Shown here: piece by piece, positions 1 through 42,407 of the stretch
How positions within the stretch are numbered: position 1 is the stretch's first letter
Layout: every line of letters starts with the position of its first letter
Origin: Nematostella vectensis
Lineage: Eukaryota > Cnidaria > Anthozoa > Actiniaria > Edwardsiidae
Direction of reading: 5' to 3'
Length of the DNA: 64,000 nucleotides
NCBI RefSeq assembly: GCF_932526225.1
Contig: NC_064041.1
Span: 8,742,313 to 8,806,312 of the forward strand
The notes under the pieces: model-generated
Seen by the model: only the letters and a program-made list of their open reading frames with translations
Told to the model about the DNA's origin: nothing
Databases searched by the model: none
Program-made: the position numbers and the translations under genes

Positions 1-2027
1 GCCTTCACAGGTTTAAATGTGTTTAAGCTGTATATATCTGGTGAAAATAATAATCTGTCCACAAAAATGCATATTGAATTATACATTTTGGAATCATTAT
101 CTAAACTACCAATTATTTCCACCCTGGTATACAGCTTCTGATAAAATTCATAAAATCATTGATCTATAAAATGATGTTTGTCTTTATGAATTGTGTATGA
201 ACTGATAAATTATCACATAAATCATTAAACACTTATTTTGACCACATCGAATCACCCACACACATCAGTGCACCAGCTCACAGCAAGACCATGAAACAAT
301 CATCTTGACAAAAAAAACCATCCAGAAATACTTTATGCCTTTAACCTTAGATTCATAAACAGGAAGACACAAAACACTCGACATTATATCATTTTGTCAA
401 ACATAAAACACATTTTCTCCAAATCAATCTATTAACAGTTTCATACCATATTTATCCTCTAAATTCAATCTAACTCTTCTCATATAAACTTGCAGCTCTT
501 TGACATTAAATCTTCTTCTTGTTACATTTGTATTATTTATATTTTCCATTTAAATTATTCTTCTACCATTAAACAGCCTTATGACCTAATTAATGCTGTT
601 GAACCTAATTTAACCCATAACCTATTTCTAAATAGTCTATTAATAACTTGATTGTTAACAAATCTAAATCATCATAAACCTAATTGCAGAGATTGGGCAT
701 ATTTTGCACTCACTTTGGGTTGGTGTTTTTTTGTTTGTTTTCCTTTCTCTTGAAATAAAGCTCTTAATTTTCTTTTCTACCTCTACGACTTTATTTCTCT
801 TTTTTGGGGGTTAAAGTGGATGACATGGTTTTAAAGACTAAAGTGTATGACAGTAGCATGTGCTCCCTGAAATGGGATTGGTATCATACAATGCATGAGT
901 TGAAGTATGGTGTCTTTTGTCTAGAAGAGTACAGTGCATGCTATAAAAAACTATTCCCTTCCCACGAATGCATGGAAAACTACATTTTCTTACATGATCA
1001 AGCTTTATCTGCTATCTTAAACACTTAAAGACTTATTTCTTTCTTCACCCAGCTGGGCTCTTTTCTTTTTACTGTTCAAGGTGATGAGAAATGGACACAA
1101 GTAATGACCTATAAAAATCAAAGGATGCAGTAATCTTTTGCTTCTCTTAAAAACGCTAATATTCCTTTTTCTTTCTGACCTTTTTTTTTTGCTCATTGAT
1201 TTTGCTGACAAAGACTATTTTCATACTACTTTTTTTTTCTTTCGCTTTGGTTATAAAATAAATAAAAATCTCCACATTTTGTTTGCATAAATAGATAAAG
1301 AAAATCTAAAACAACAAGTCTGGACTATCAATCATTCAGTTCTCAACAAAAAGGCAAAATATTAAAAAAAATAAGCTGATTATTTATTTATATCATGGAA
1401 TAGAGCACACCAAAAGTATACACATATAAAAACTAAAATGGCAAACATTTGAGATAAAATTAGAGCTAAAATCTACTCGAGAAAAGATGTGATGACTTCA
1501 TCACATTCAACTCATTTAAACAGAAAATTATTTTTTTAAAAGTCAGTGAGCAAAACTTTGAGTTTGGTGTGCAAGGATACTGTTCCTTATTGTGATCTCT
1601 TCTGGCAAAACTCTCATCTCAAGATCTTTCCTTGCAACTGGCCGATGTTGCATTCACAAAGAAGAACATTCATGTCCCATGTTATGTGGATAACAGATCT
1701 ATGTAAGAGCCATCTCTTTTCAAGCTATTATCATCCAAGGTAGGGATGAGCACCTAATTGAATCTTGAACAATTGTGAAGCAAGGTTGGAAAACATGGAC
1801 TGGCAGATGGAGTGAGGAAGGAGGATCTTGGAAGTGCCCAATCCAACTCATCATGTTAAAGGTCATCACTAACACCATGGATCACAATCAGAACAATATA
1901 GCTTCATCAACATTAGAAATGGAAACGTCGTCATCATCACAATCATCACCATCAACATCATCACATCCAATCAATCGATTTAACTCAAACTTAGAAACAA
2001 AACTAAAAAAATGATTGCTTATTGCAG
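1..2027 (+). other. Upstream intron of the Cav2 gene
   Basis: AT-rich sequence without a recognisable exon. The exons for domain I S1-S3 must join the acceptor at 2027 or 2179 but are not in the window. Small ORFs at 804-1028 and 1546-2014 resemble no family I know and lack splice context. Confidence 0.6.
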
Positions 2028-30807
<28,780 letters not shown>

Positions 30808-32770
30808 CGGAAAGTAGTGTGCTGAATGCACAGGTTTGGTTGACACTTCGCTATGGCCGTGGTCTAACACGTGCTCATGACGACTCCAAGTCTATCGGTT
30901 ACATTAGCGGCTCATTTTAGATAGCCGGACGAAACATTAAAACACTTGCACCTTTGTACAGGCTCGAAAGTGTCAGCGGTTGACCGTTTGGCACGTGGAG
31001 CTCAGAATACAATGGGAGCAGAAATCGCACAAATCACACGTGACATCTGGCAAGAGTCTATGTGGGCAGGTAGAATGGGTGGGTTACCCACGATACAGTG
31101 CAGTGGTCGATGTCCAGCCATGCCGAACCGGCACTTTTGCGACCATGTGGGACAACGTTCGATGACTTACTTGAAAGGCTGAACACGGCAGTTCTCTTCG
31201 TCGACATGGTTCTGTTTTTCGGTAGTATTGAGGGTAAATAACGCGTGTAGCTGGCGTACTATCCAGTTCTACAAGTTACTAAAAACATCTTAGAATAACC
31301 AGTTTGTAGTAATTTGATTGAAATTTCTAAAATCTTATGAGTGAAATGATGCTATTTTGAGCCAGGTCAGTTGGCCAATTGAGATTGTCAAAATGAGATT
31401 GCTCTGGTTCAAATTAGCAGCATTTTTCTGTAGTGTTTGTCGATCTTTTACTCGGCATTTTTAGCTCTTTTTAAAGCATTAAAATGCTCCTATTAACGTA
31501 GGCCGTCTTTTCAAATAGGTGAAAGGTTTTAAATATAGGTGGAAGGGGTTTTAGTCGATGCAGGAACCACAAACATATTCGTTACTTTACAAAAACGAAG
31601 GGTCAACGTAACAAATCATGGTCGATGAACTTACGAAGCATTGCCGCTTATCTTCCAAATCATGATCAAGTACCCTACGAAAGGGCCTAAAATGCCCGAA
31701 AATAACATAAGCGACTCTTTCATATAAAAATGAAATCGAGATCCAAGAAAAGACAGTTCAGTTCGAAAGGCATTCAGGCTGAATTTCAATTTGAGAGAAA
31801 AAATTCAACAGAAATCAATTCTAATTAGCGAATTCGACTTGTTGTCAGAATGAATTAACGCTTGTCCATTGTCCATAGGACGTCACTTCCTTTTTGTGGT
31901 GACGTCTTAGCGTGTGACGCCATAGTTTATTCTGTATCAAAAACAGCCCCCCTATACTACTTCAGATGGGGGAGTTTCATTCGCGAAAAAAAAACAGGCT
32001 GGCCACGCTCAAAAGGAAAGACTTGAAATTTATAGTATTTTGTATCCGTATAACGAATTGTCATTTCACTTGAAACTCAATTATAGGCAATTAAAAGTTG
32101 CATTTATAATCAGGTAAAATACGTCTTCTAAATTATTATCAAAATCATAAAAGCGTGCTAAGCCTGAAATTAGACACTGGATTAAATAGAAACATTTATA
32201 ATTTTAAAAGAGAAAGAGTAGGTGTAAGTTATGTAAAGAGAGGATATGAATTTTGCGACAATTCAAGTATATAAAGTTCAGAGAGAAATCTTTTTTGTTC
32301 CAATTCAATATCCCCGTCTATTTTGCGTTTTATACATTAGAATTTGAATGATACAATTTATATATTATATTTAAAGTGCAATATTACTCTGCTTCTTTTA
32401 CCTTTTTTTCGGATATTTTATTTAGAGAAGAAAACGCCCGAAACGATGCGTGACATTTTATTATTTCGATATTTTTTTCCGCAGACATATAGATGCACAA
32501 ATTTGTAATGTTAAAAACTTAACCCAGTCGCTAGTGCTAGAGACAGCTATAGTTTACTTGATATAAAACGTACCGTGTAGAAAAAAGCAATATATTTATA
32601 AATTCTTATTTATCGTGATGCTCTCAGAATAATGCACCGAAATGAACTAAGATACGCACTGTAAATATGATACTATTGTTGATTAGCTCAACCGCAGAAT
32701 TGCTCGTTAAAAATTTAGTTCGTTTTCACAGAAAAATAAAATTACTAGTTGAAATAAAAATCATTGTGTT
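30808..32770 (+). other. Probable Cav2 3' untranslated region
   Basis: About 2 kb of AT-rich non-coding sequence follows the stop codon. Two AATAAA signals (32735-32740 and 32753-32758) are followed at once by a T-rich tract, the usual cleavage/polyadenylation layout. I see no earlier AATAAA after the stop. No supported ORF or RNA gene lies here. Confidence 0.55.
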
Positions 32771-33654
32771 TTTTTTTTCTTTGGCCACGCCCTGATTGAC
32801 CATTCAAATCCCCTTATCTCCCTACTGGCTGTTACTTAGCGCCACCAGCCCCTCCCCCTCCCCCCTTGAGCAAACTTAGGAGGGGGAGAGGAGGGGTGAG
32901 CACGATCCTTGAGTAAGAAAAAGACGACGCAGATTTTTTTAGAACAAAATTTGGCGTTGTTGAATTTTAACGATGAAAGGAAAGACCCTCGACATAAAAA
33001 AATGAAAACATTTAGGAAATTTAAGAGCGCTCAAAATTACGAAGATTATCTCTCAGATCTCACAGAATTGCGCTAACAAAGCTTAGACTAAGCAACCACA
33101 AACTCGGTATCGAAATTGGACGTAGCACAAAACCGTACACTCCCCCTTAACAAAGAATATGCCCAATATGCTTGGTCGAGGACGAGAAACACTTCATGAT
33201 AAAATGACCGGCATATAATGAATTGAGGATGAAATGTAGAGAGTTTTTTAATCCGCAACAAAACAGAATCTACAGATCTAAAAGCGATGCCTCCTACCAC
33301 AGCATTTTTAAAGGTAATCAGTTTGAAACAGGGAGTGCAACCCGAAAAGAATTAGCTCAATTTGTTTGGAAAGCAACAAAATAAAGGGAAAGTGTTTTGT
33401 AATGAGAATTAAAATCGCATCGCTACAAAGTACAAAATAGAAATATGTATTGAAAACCAACTGATTTTTTTTTCAATATGAATGTATTTGGAGCAACACC
33501 TGTGAGTCAGAGATGAAAAGGTGCCCAAATAATATAATATAATTGAATTTTTTCTCTAAACTTTTTATTACTGTCGACTCAGACCCAGGAACTGCGCACA
33601 CCAGCAGGCAGAGGCTGTCCGGTACATAATATAAAGAATGATCCTCTTATTTGC

Positions 33655-34035
33655 GACTGGGGGGGGGGGAGGGAGGGGTGACTCCTTGCCTCCCAGCTCG
33701 CTCGTTGCCCTCTCGTCGGTTGGTTCGCAGGCCCGTAGCCAGGGGGAGGGGGGGGGGGGTTTCGAGGGGTTCGGACGAACCCTCCCACCCGGCTTGAAGG
33801 TCCGCTCAGAGCAAACAAAAAATATATAACGTTTGGCTGGATTACCATCCACATCAATATGTCTTTAAAATGGCTATACAAATCTTTTTTTTTTTAATAA
33901 TTATCTTTATTATTATCGCTATATGTTAAAAAGCACCATATTAATAGGGAGCTTTAAAATATATTTTAAATACAAGATTGAATTTATTTGAAGTATTGAT
34001 TGCCTAATGAGGGGTATACCGGAAATTTGGTCCGC
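33655..34035. repeat. Poly-G-rich dispersed repeat fragment
   Basis: G runs at 33660-33678 and 33741-33760 with GGCCCGTAGCCAGG between. This GTAGCCAGG/poly-G signature recurs in the window (62482 onward; reverse-complement forms near 34070, 38970, 57585). Confidence 0.55.
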
Positions 34036-34388
34036 TGAAATTGAAAAAACAAACCACCCCGCTCAAAATCCTGGCTACGTGCCTGGTTGGTCGGGTTTTC
34101 GGCGACACCCAGGGGATGATGAATGACTGTCACTACAGGGGGCAGGACAAACAATCAAAGACAGCACTTTTATCTGAATATATTTGAATTTCATCTATGT
34201 GCGAGACATTGTTATTCAAGCTTTATGAAGTTTTCTGAGATTGACAACATCGCTCCATGTCTGACGGTTTTTATCATCTCAATTAGTAAAAGCCACTTGC
34301 ATTGCCTTATCTGCGGTATCTTTTTTTTTTCCACGATGGATCTCGCTAAACCAGTGACGAGAATTCGATTCTGGATGACCGTTTTGTA
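34036..34388. repeat. Dispersed repeat A, copy 1
   Basis: About 350 bp, from TGAAATTGAAAAAAC through ACATCGCTCCATGTCTGACG to GATTCTGGATGACCGTTTT. It is repeated in the same orientation at 38932-39200 plus 39348-39440 in intron 1 of the HGSNAT gene. Confidence 0.85.
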
Positions 34389-36544
34389 ATTTTATTCGTA
34401 AACTAGAAATAATCTTCAAGATAGTGAAGTGCTCGGAGATTCGATTGTGAGATAACAGGCTCTTAGATAATTTCATTTCAAAGAAATAGGTAATGCCTTG
34501 TTAGTGTTTAATATACAACGCATTTCTTTCCTCTATTGGTTGTGTTTGCCTTGTTTTGGCTCCTCCAGCGAGCTGTCCCTATGCGTTTGTTACGACAAGT
34601 TAGTCGACCACCAGCGGTACGTTTTTTTCCCATCCCCGCTTCCCCATTATTCTATCATATAGCCTATCGTTGAAAAGTGTAAAATACATTCCTTGCTACA
34701 GTTATTGCAATCCATGCCTCCTCTTAAATTTGGAAATTCAGAGCCAGTTTTTCTAACATTAGAACTGAATCGATAGCCATTACTTCTGTAAGAGTATTGA
34801 AAGTTTGTTCTATAAATACATGACTTCATTGTTTTAGCCAGGCAATAAAATTGGCTAAAAAAATACCACTTCTATTTTCAAAAGCAACAAAATGATTTTT
34901 GTAGTTGTTTGCAAGATCATTCAATTTGAATGAATTGGGAGCACAGGGGCGTATCCAGGCAATAAAGAAGAACGCAATGCCGCCATGACAACCGCTGACA
35001 CTTTCATTGTATTTTCTATTTCCAGGCCCCGACCGCGCTCAGGGGACCGACCGTGTTTGTCAGCACCCCAGAAAAACGATAAATTTCGACTTTGCAGCGA
35101 AAAATTGCAGGGAAATTCTGGCCTTTTGGGTTATTTTCTTCGAAAGATGTGTTTAGAAATTCTTCTTCTATCGTATATAGGATTTTTAAGGGAAAAGCTG
35201 TCCGTTTTCTGCCGAAAAAGTTGCCTCGAAGTTGTGATTGCCAGGGCGTGGAGCTTCCTACCCTGTTGTATTTTCTTACGAGTAGGGAGGAGGTAAACCG
35301 AGATGAGGAAACGGAACAGATCAATCTATGACAACAACTTCAAGAAATTCGCTATATTTATTACACATATATTCGGTAAACAAATTAAAGATAATCGATA
35401 CACGAACATTTCGTCTGGTTTGCCCGAGGTCCGAACAACCAAAAGCGATTTTAGGATCATCGACTCTACTAAACTTGCGCGCATGCGCCGTAATGTAACA
35501 CAGGGAACCCACACAAAAAAGACGATCGACTACAAAATTATACTTGCTCTCCCCTTGCTGCGCTCGCTCCGAGCAATAATGAAAAATAAAACTAGACGTT
35601 CTCGTGGAGAAGTGAAGTGATCGAGCTCATAGATTGGTTGGTCATTCAATTGCAAGGGTTAAATCAATATTCTTTTTGATTTGTTTGGGGCATTTCACAC
35701 ATTTTCCATAAGCCAGATTTATGCAAGACCCCATTTTCTTTGCAGCCACTGTCTTGGCTGATCACTAACCCTTTGTTTCATGGTTTCTCTGTTTGTTTTA
35801 TAAGAGAAATAGAACAAAAACAAATTACTCAGTCTTATTTTATTAAACAAAAGAAATTATTTAATTGAAGGCATTGTATGTCTAGAAAAGGAAAGGTGAA
35901 GTCTGATAAGCTGTGGAGGGGATGTGCAGTCATAGATATTATGGAAAGTAAGTATATTAAAAAAGACTGCCTTTTGGTTGTTGAGTGGGAGCACAACCTA
36001 GCCCACCCCGAGCTGCATGCCTGTACATACCCAGTAAGCTATTTAGGTCTAAGTGGTGGCCATGATAATAGCTACTGAAAAGATTACTGCTCATGTATTA
36101 ACATATAGTGAACTATACAGAATTTATGATCTCCTGCTTCTCCCTAACAATAGCTTCTGTATGTAAGTACACTGCAGTATTCACTGGAGCCCACTGATTC
36201 TCCTCTGTGTCTCCTCTGTGGCTGTGTTTGCCTTGGTTTAAAATAATATAGCAATCCATTTTGTTTTATTTCTTTGGCAATGATTTGCAATTATAGTAGT
36301 TCTGGACTGGATATTGCTGTGGAAAAATAGACTCAAAATATAAAATACTGCAAACCCAGTATCGAATAAAAAAAGCAATTTTATGTCTGATATTAGAAGG
36401 GCCGAGAAGCGGGGCAGAGAAATGAGATTATTCGGATTTATTTTACATTTCCCTTTATGCACAAGTCTCATCGAATAACACAGAGATCTACTAAATGCTT
36501 ATTATTTACCCGTCATTTTAGGAATTTGGTTGGTTTGTATTCCC

Positions 36545-36801
36545 TCGCCCCATGACAGGTAATCCGGAATCTGGAATCCATGAAAAAATAAGACTTGGAA
36601 TCCGGAATCCATGCTACTGGAATCCGGAATCCATAAACTAGAATCCGGAATCCAAAACTTAAGCTGGAATACGGATTACAAGAATCCTGGAAAACAAAAA
36701 TGGAATCCAGAAGCCACGGGAAAAAACCCCACATGGAATCCGGAATCAACACACTAGGATCCGGAATCCAGAACCTTATTAGAGAACCTGTCATGGGGCG
36801 A
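36545..36801. mobile_element. Small DNA element with TIR TCGCCCCATGACAGGT, copy 1
   Basis: A 257-bp element with 16-bp perfect TIRs (TCGCCCCATGACAGGT / ACCTGTCATGGGGCGA) flanked by 6-bp ATTCCC on both sides. The interior is an array of GGAATCCGGAATCCA-like units. A second copy is at 58423-58674. Confidence 0.85.
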
Positions 36802-37693
36802 ATTCCCTTCATAAAGTTATTTCGCTCAGTTGCATTTATAAACAAAGCCTTACAGTACAATCGTCAGGTAATGGTATTTGGGCTGTTAAAATACCTTACG
36901 CTTTGCCCTTAGGTGAGGGGCTACTTTGATTATCCGAGTTCTTTTATTATCAAATGACAAACTTCGAAAGCCATGATAAGCAAACCCCGTAAAACATAGG
37001 ATCATAAGTCGTCATACTTACTACCAAATTCTTTGATATCGCCATCGTAATTGCGGTATAAATCGAAGAAGGAGCTTTTAACATTATCGTAAACACAGGG
37101 TAAGTGCGAAAAATCATGGCCGCTTAGTATCGCGGACTGCCAAAGGTAGCCCAAATCCTGGTACAGACGCCATCCAAATCGAAGCTGGAAAACCCGAAAG
37201 GCAACGCATAGACTACTACTTGCGCATCGGGGGAGGGGACGGGAGATTTCGTTTCCAAGATGGCGACGGCTTGTTCCACAGGAAACCCAAATCGATGAAC
37301 GAAATTAGTGTTGCTCGCTGCGCTCGCCCGAGCAACAATCCCAATAAAGGAAACTTTGACTGAGTCCTTTTTATAAAAGTTTTAATATGTGCTTGGGCAT
37401 AGCACGTCTTCGCCATGATAGTCGTACGAGCATTCTCTCCATATAATATTGCCATGTTTTTGTTTGTCTCTGTTGTAAATCTTGAGGCGTTTTTTTTTTC
37501 TTTTTTTCTCCTACCTCTCGAATCCTCATCTTCACAGCAGTGACCGACACACAATAAGCAGACTTTTGATAATTGCCATGGTAATAGGTTACCAAAGGTC
37601 GTGGCCGCTGCTTGTTTTGCGATTATTCAGACGGCGCCCTTCTCTCTTCTGTCTCTAGTGAGTCTACTTCGTATACCGCTTCAAAGCTGAGCA

Positions 37694-40600
37694 ATGGCTT
37701 CCTACATTGTTAATCTCTTGTTTGTGATAATTCTACAATCAGGTAAGGTAACTCTTTACTCAGCTACCACTTTAAGTTAAAACATGCACTCAGACTAAAA
37801 ATTCCTTTGTAATTCCGATAACCTAAAGTACTAGCCTTATTGTTATTCAATTTTGTATCTTCTTACTTCGAAAAAAGTGAAATCTCAGTTGCTATAGAAG
37901 ATCCGTTTTTGTACATATGAATAAAAACCCATTCCATTGGCGATAATTCCAGGATGCATAGTTAACGATCTTTTCACAAGTGTATGTTTGTTTACTTCAA
38001 GAGAGATTTAGGCGGGAAAGTTGAGACGCAAAGTGTTCTAAAGGACAGTGTAATAAAGAATGACTTCCTCGTTTTACTGCCATAATCCATTCGCCTTTTC
38101 TCAAAAACAGTGCATTTAAATTGATTTAAATTTCCGTATATTTTAGACAAGGTAGATTTATGAATATGCGCTTCTAGAATAATTTATTATCTCTGCGTTA
38201 TCGCATATAATTCAAAGCGAATCAAGAACTCGTATCTGTTTTCTGATAAATGTAACTCGATCCCTTTGGCCCTTTGGTAACACAAAAGCCAAAGCGCAAA
38301 ATTGTGAAAACACTATTCTCTTAAAAATAATTTTAACATAAACAGTAGATATCGTAAAATATAATATGCTAAAAATAGTAATTCCCTAAAAGCTTGCCGA
38401 CCGATCTCTGACAGATTTAATCTAAAATCAACATCGACTGACAAGGAAGTATAATAAAATGCAAACCATACAGCTGCACCCTTTGCCTAGACCCATAACG
38501 CAAGGGGTTTATTAGAATGTTAAGTGTGCTTGAAATCACTGATTTCTGCATGTCTAGCAGGATCTTATCTGCTCTTTTCCCTCTAAGATCCCTAACGCTA
38601 TCTACAGTCTCCTATGAGACGCCTCCGAGCACATCTATGATAATGTTGTGTTGGACGATTTCATAGCCGGGGAACTGTTGGCGCATTTCCCACCTGAGTG
38701 CCGCATACTTTATTGTCTTTTCACAGACGGCCCAAATTCATTATAATTATAATCTATCTACTGTTTTGATGGGGATATGCGGTAGTTTTACAGTGTTTAT
38801 ATGGGTTCGTAAGCGTCATCAGTAAACTCGCTAAATTGCTTTAAATCACTTCAGAGTTCCAGAAAACAGTGTAAAATAAAAGTATAAGTCTTACATGAAC
38901 TTGTGCTGTTGTTATTTCTCGATTTGGAAGCCTGAAATTGAAAAAAAAAACCACCCCGCTCAAAATCCTGGCTACGGGCCTGGTTGTTCGGGTTTTCGGC
39001 GACACCCAGGGGATGATGAATGGCTGTCACTGCAGGGGGCAGGACAAACAATTAAAGACATCACTTTTATCTGAATATATTTGAATTCCATCTGTGCGAG
39101 ACATTGTTATTCAAGCTTTATGAAGTTTTCTGAGATTGACAACATCGCTCCATGTCTGACGGTTTCCTATCATCCCAATTAGTAAAAGCCACTTGCATTG
39201 AGTAAGTGCGCAGCTGCTTTGTCTCCTATTATCTTTGTTCTACAAAGGAGTTCTTTTGTCTCTATTCTTCTCGTTCTTTGTGTCGAGGTGCGGATATTGA
39301 TCATTTGCCCAATCAAATTGCAGCTTGTAAGAGCTGCGTACTGACCCCTTGCATTGCCCTATCTGCGGTATCTTTTTTCTTCAACGATGGATCTCGCTAA
39401 ACCAATGACGAGACTTCGATTCTGGATGACCGTTTTATAATTACATGCCACAAACTTCACCTGTTGAAATAGTAAGTAAGGCTTTGTAACCGCACCTTAT
39501 TCTAACGCTTTTGACGACCATTTTACCACTCCTTCGGTATTTTTTGAAATTGAAAATAAAACGGTTTATTCGCAAGAAAACTTCAATACAATAATCCAAA
39601 AGATGAGGTCTGATATGCTATAAACGATATTTTGATCGAAAATATCTAGGTTTATTTCTTTCCAACTTCTAGGCTTCCAAATCGAGAAATAACAACAGCA
39701 CAAGTTCATGTAAGACTTTTATTTTACACTGTTTTCTGGAACTCTGAGGTGATTTAAAGCAATTTAGCGAGTTTACCGATGGCGCTTATACAAACCCATA
39801 TAAACACTGTAAAACTACTGCATATCCCCATCAAAACAGTAGATAGATTATACTGATAATGAACTTAGGCCGCCTGTGGTCTTTTCCTCTTTCTTCCGTC
39901 TACTGTTTCCACTCCACGAGCAGCTCATATTAAGGAGTATCACTTTCTTCTCCTGCTTGTCCACGACTCCTGCATCAATCCACGGGCAGCTCATTGCTAT
40001 TGCTATTGCTATTGCTATTGCTATTGCTATTGCTATTGCTATTGCTATTGCTATTGCTATTGCTATTGTTATTGTTATTGTCATTGTCATTGTCATTGTC
40101 ATTGTCATTGTCATTGTCATTGTCATTGTCATTGTCATTGTCATTGTCATTGTCATTGTCATTGTCATTGTCATTGTTATTGTTATTGTTATTCTTATTG
40201 TTATTGTTATTGTTATTGTTATTCCGCCAACCAATGAGAGAGCGCCGAAAAGGACCAGGCGTCAAGAAAGCAGACATAAGAGACACACGCACATTCACAC
40301 TACACTCTTTTTTTAAGAACCTTTTTTACAAGAACTTTTTTACAAGAACCTTTTTTACAAGAACGTCCAGCCTGGGATTTTACCAAAATTTTAAAATGAA
40401 ATGAATGAATGAAATGAAAATCAATTTATGCTCATAGTAACAACGTTATTATTACTTTTGATCATTAGTGTAATGCTCTTCCTAATAATTAATTGGGTAT
40501 TATATTCTTATATACACTATTAGTGTAAAAATTTAAGTACATCGTTACGAACATAATCAGCCTTAAAATGTCCCAAAAATAAGAACGGTCCAGCCTCAGC

Positions 40601-42223
40601 TGAAAATTAATCTTTCTTATAAAAAAAAGAGTGTAATTCAACAACAACGCAAAGCTAAAAAAATAATTCGAACTTTATTCAATGGCTGGTTTTGTGTTTA
40701 TCGGTGACAAAAGCTAAGATGGCGATCCACTTTGGTATTATTTTGTTTGTGACTCGTAAACGAAAGGCACATGATGGACGTGTCAGTAAACAAGCAAACA
40801 GTTAATTTATTTTCATTTAAACGAGTTTTTATTTCGTGTATTATTTATTTTGCTTGGACATAAAAAGAACGAAAAAAGATGCAGATACGTTTCTTTTCTG
40901 TCTTTGTTAGTAGTAGCTACCTCGCGGTCCGCGGTGTTTGATGGGAAGTTTCCTATGGACACGGGCTTTGTGAACATCACTTCCTCCCTTAACGGGCCAA
41001 TCAGCGTGCTAGGAATATCCACCAATTGTTATCAGGTATAGTAGGTCAAAATAAATGACCGCTTTGGTCCCTACGCATCTCTCAATCTAATTATCATGCA
41101 AAGGCGACGGAAGTCTGATGCTCGAAACGTAGCAAAACGTCAAAGAAAATACGTTTTTACAGAGGCGCAAAACGTACCACTTCGACCTTGTGTTGATTTT
41201 ACATCCCTAGTCTCATGCGTTGCTTATCGGGTTTCTTGTGTTTGGTTAAGTGTTGTGAAGCTACTACTTGTTCGTCCTAGACCCCACCCTTCCATCTACA
41301 ATCACAGGAAATCCATTCGAAACGCCAGGGACTTGGCTAGGCACAATAGGCTCTTCCGAAAAGCGGAAGCTGTGGAAAAGAATGCAGTATCCGTTATTAG
41401 AGCTGTCCACATCCGAGTATAATTTCCACAAGCGGGAGGGTCCGCTCTCACGAAGGAAATTTTTTTAATATACCCCTTCGAGCTTGGGCAACCAGCCCCC
41501 CCCCCCCCCCCCCCCTCAAAATCCTTTATACGGGCCTGGACGCCAAAGAAAACGCTGTTTGTTTTCAGCTAGGCCGTTAGTGGATCGTTAACTTTATCTA
41601 AAATGATCTCTGGTTTGTCTTTGAGTTCCCAACTCTAAAGTATAGATAGTCATGTATGTATATATATTTATTTATTATTAACGCCACGCTAATGTTGGCA
41701 CTTCTCGTGTTTCCAGTGCCCACTTCAGCTGATGCAGGGCAGTTTCACTGGGAACACCTTCAGTCTGATAAACACACATTATAGATTTGTCATCGTCATC
41801 GAAAACTCCACTTCTCATACTCAGCTTTGCAGGTGAGAAAATTCACTTAACACCACTCTCAGGGGTGTAGAGAATGGACAGCCTCTAACGGGATATTTAA
41901 TATATGCTGTCTGGGTCTCGGGATTCATGTGCTGCCATTACCTGTTTAGTAAAACGAGAGCCATTGGTTTGTATTTGCTTTTGTTTTTCTTAGGGGTGTG
42001 GGTTGGGGTATTAGAGGGGAGGGGTATAGGACGAGCGCGCCCTTAGCTACGCGCTTTTCTGTTCAAGAAAATACTTCTTTTGCTAATAGCGTCGATCACT
42101 TGTCTTGAAGGTTGGATTATCTGTTTGGCGAGAAGGGCTGGTACAAGTATTCAATAGACGTCGTTAATGACAAGGTCACGTGCCATCTAAGCGTTACTAA
42201 GCAACCAAAAAATCCGTACTGGC
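37694..42223 (+). CDS. HGSNAT: HGSNAT signal peptide and luminal N-terminal domain (exons 37694-37742, 40911-41035, 41717-41832, 42111-42223)
   Basis: [16 protein letters not shown] is a hydrophobic signal peptide. The luminal part follows with [28 protein letters not shown], and [20 protein letters not shown], matching the order of the human N-terminal region (NLTVYW, CCYHCLFQV, FGEFGNYSLLV). Cysteines and N-x-S/T sites fit a luminal fold. TTAGTAG before the second exon gives two possible acceptors 3 nt apart (exon start 40911 or 40914). Confidence 0.92.
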
Positions 42224-42373
42224 GTAAGTATATTGGTCTCTGTCGTGGACGGTCGGACAGACAGAGAGACAGACAGACAGACAGGCCCGACTAGGCAAAC
42301 TCAAATGGAGTAACGAATAGAAGGACAGACGGATAGACAGATCGAAAGACAGAGGCAGACAGATGGGTAAATG

Positions 42374-42407
<34 letters not shown>

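Larger units (their letters stand above)
32771..37693. other. Intergenic region between the Cav2 and HGSNAT genes
   Basis: No gene supported. It contains the repeats listed separately and AT-rich sequence. ORFs such as 35878-36078 or 35303-35620 look like no known family and have no gene-like context. The last few hundred bases are presumably the promoter and 5' UTR of the HGSNAT gene; I see no convincing TATA box. Confidence 0.6.

Noticed and set aside
804-1028. 74-codon ORF as a Cav2 exon or small gene
   Set aside because: No resemblance to domain I S1-S3, no matching splice phases, no family recognised.
35878-36078. 66-codon ORF in the intergenic region as a small gene
   Set aside because: No signal, motif or family recognised and no flanking gene structure; length is within chance for AT-rich DNA.
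39848-40404. Poly-Leu, Ile-Val and Asn-Asp-rich ORFs
   Set aside because: Products of the ATTGCT/ATTGTC hexanucleotide array; open in every frame.
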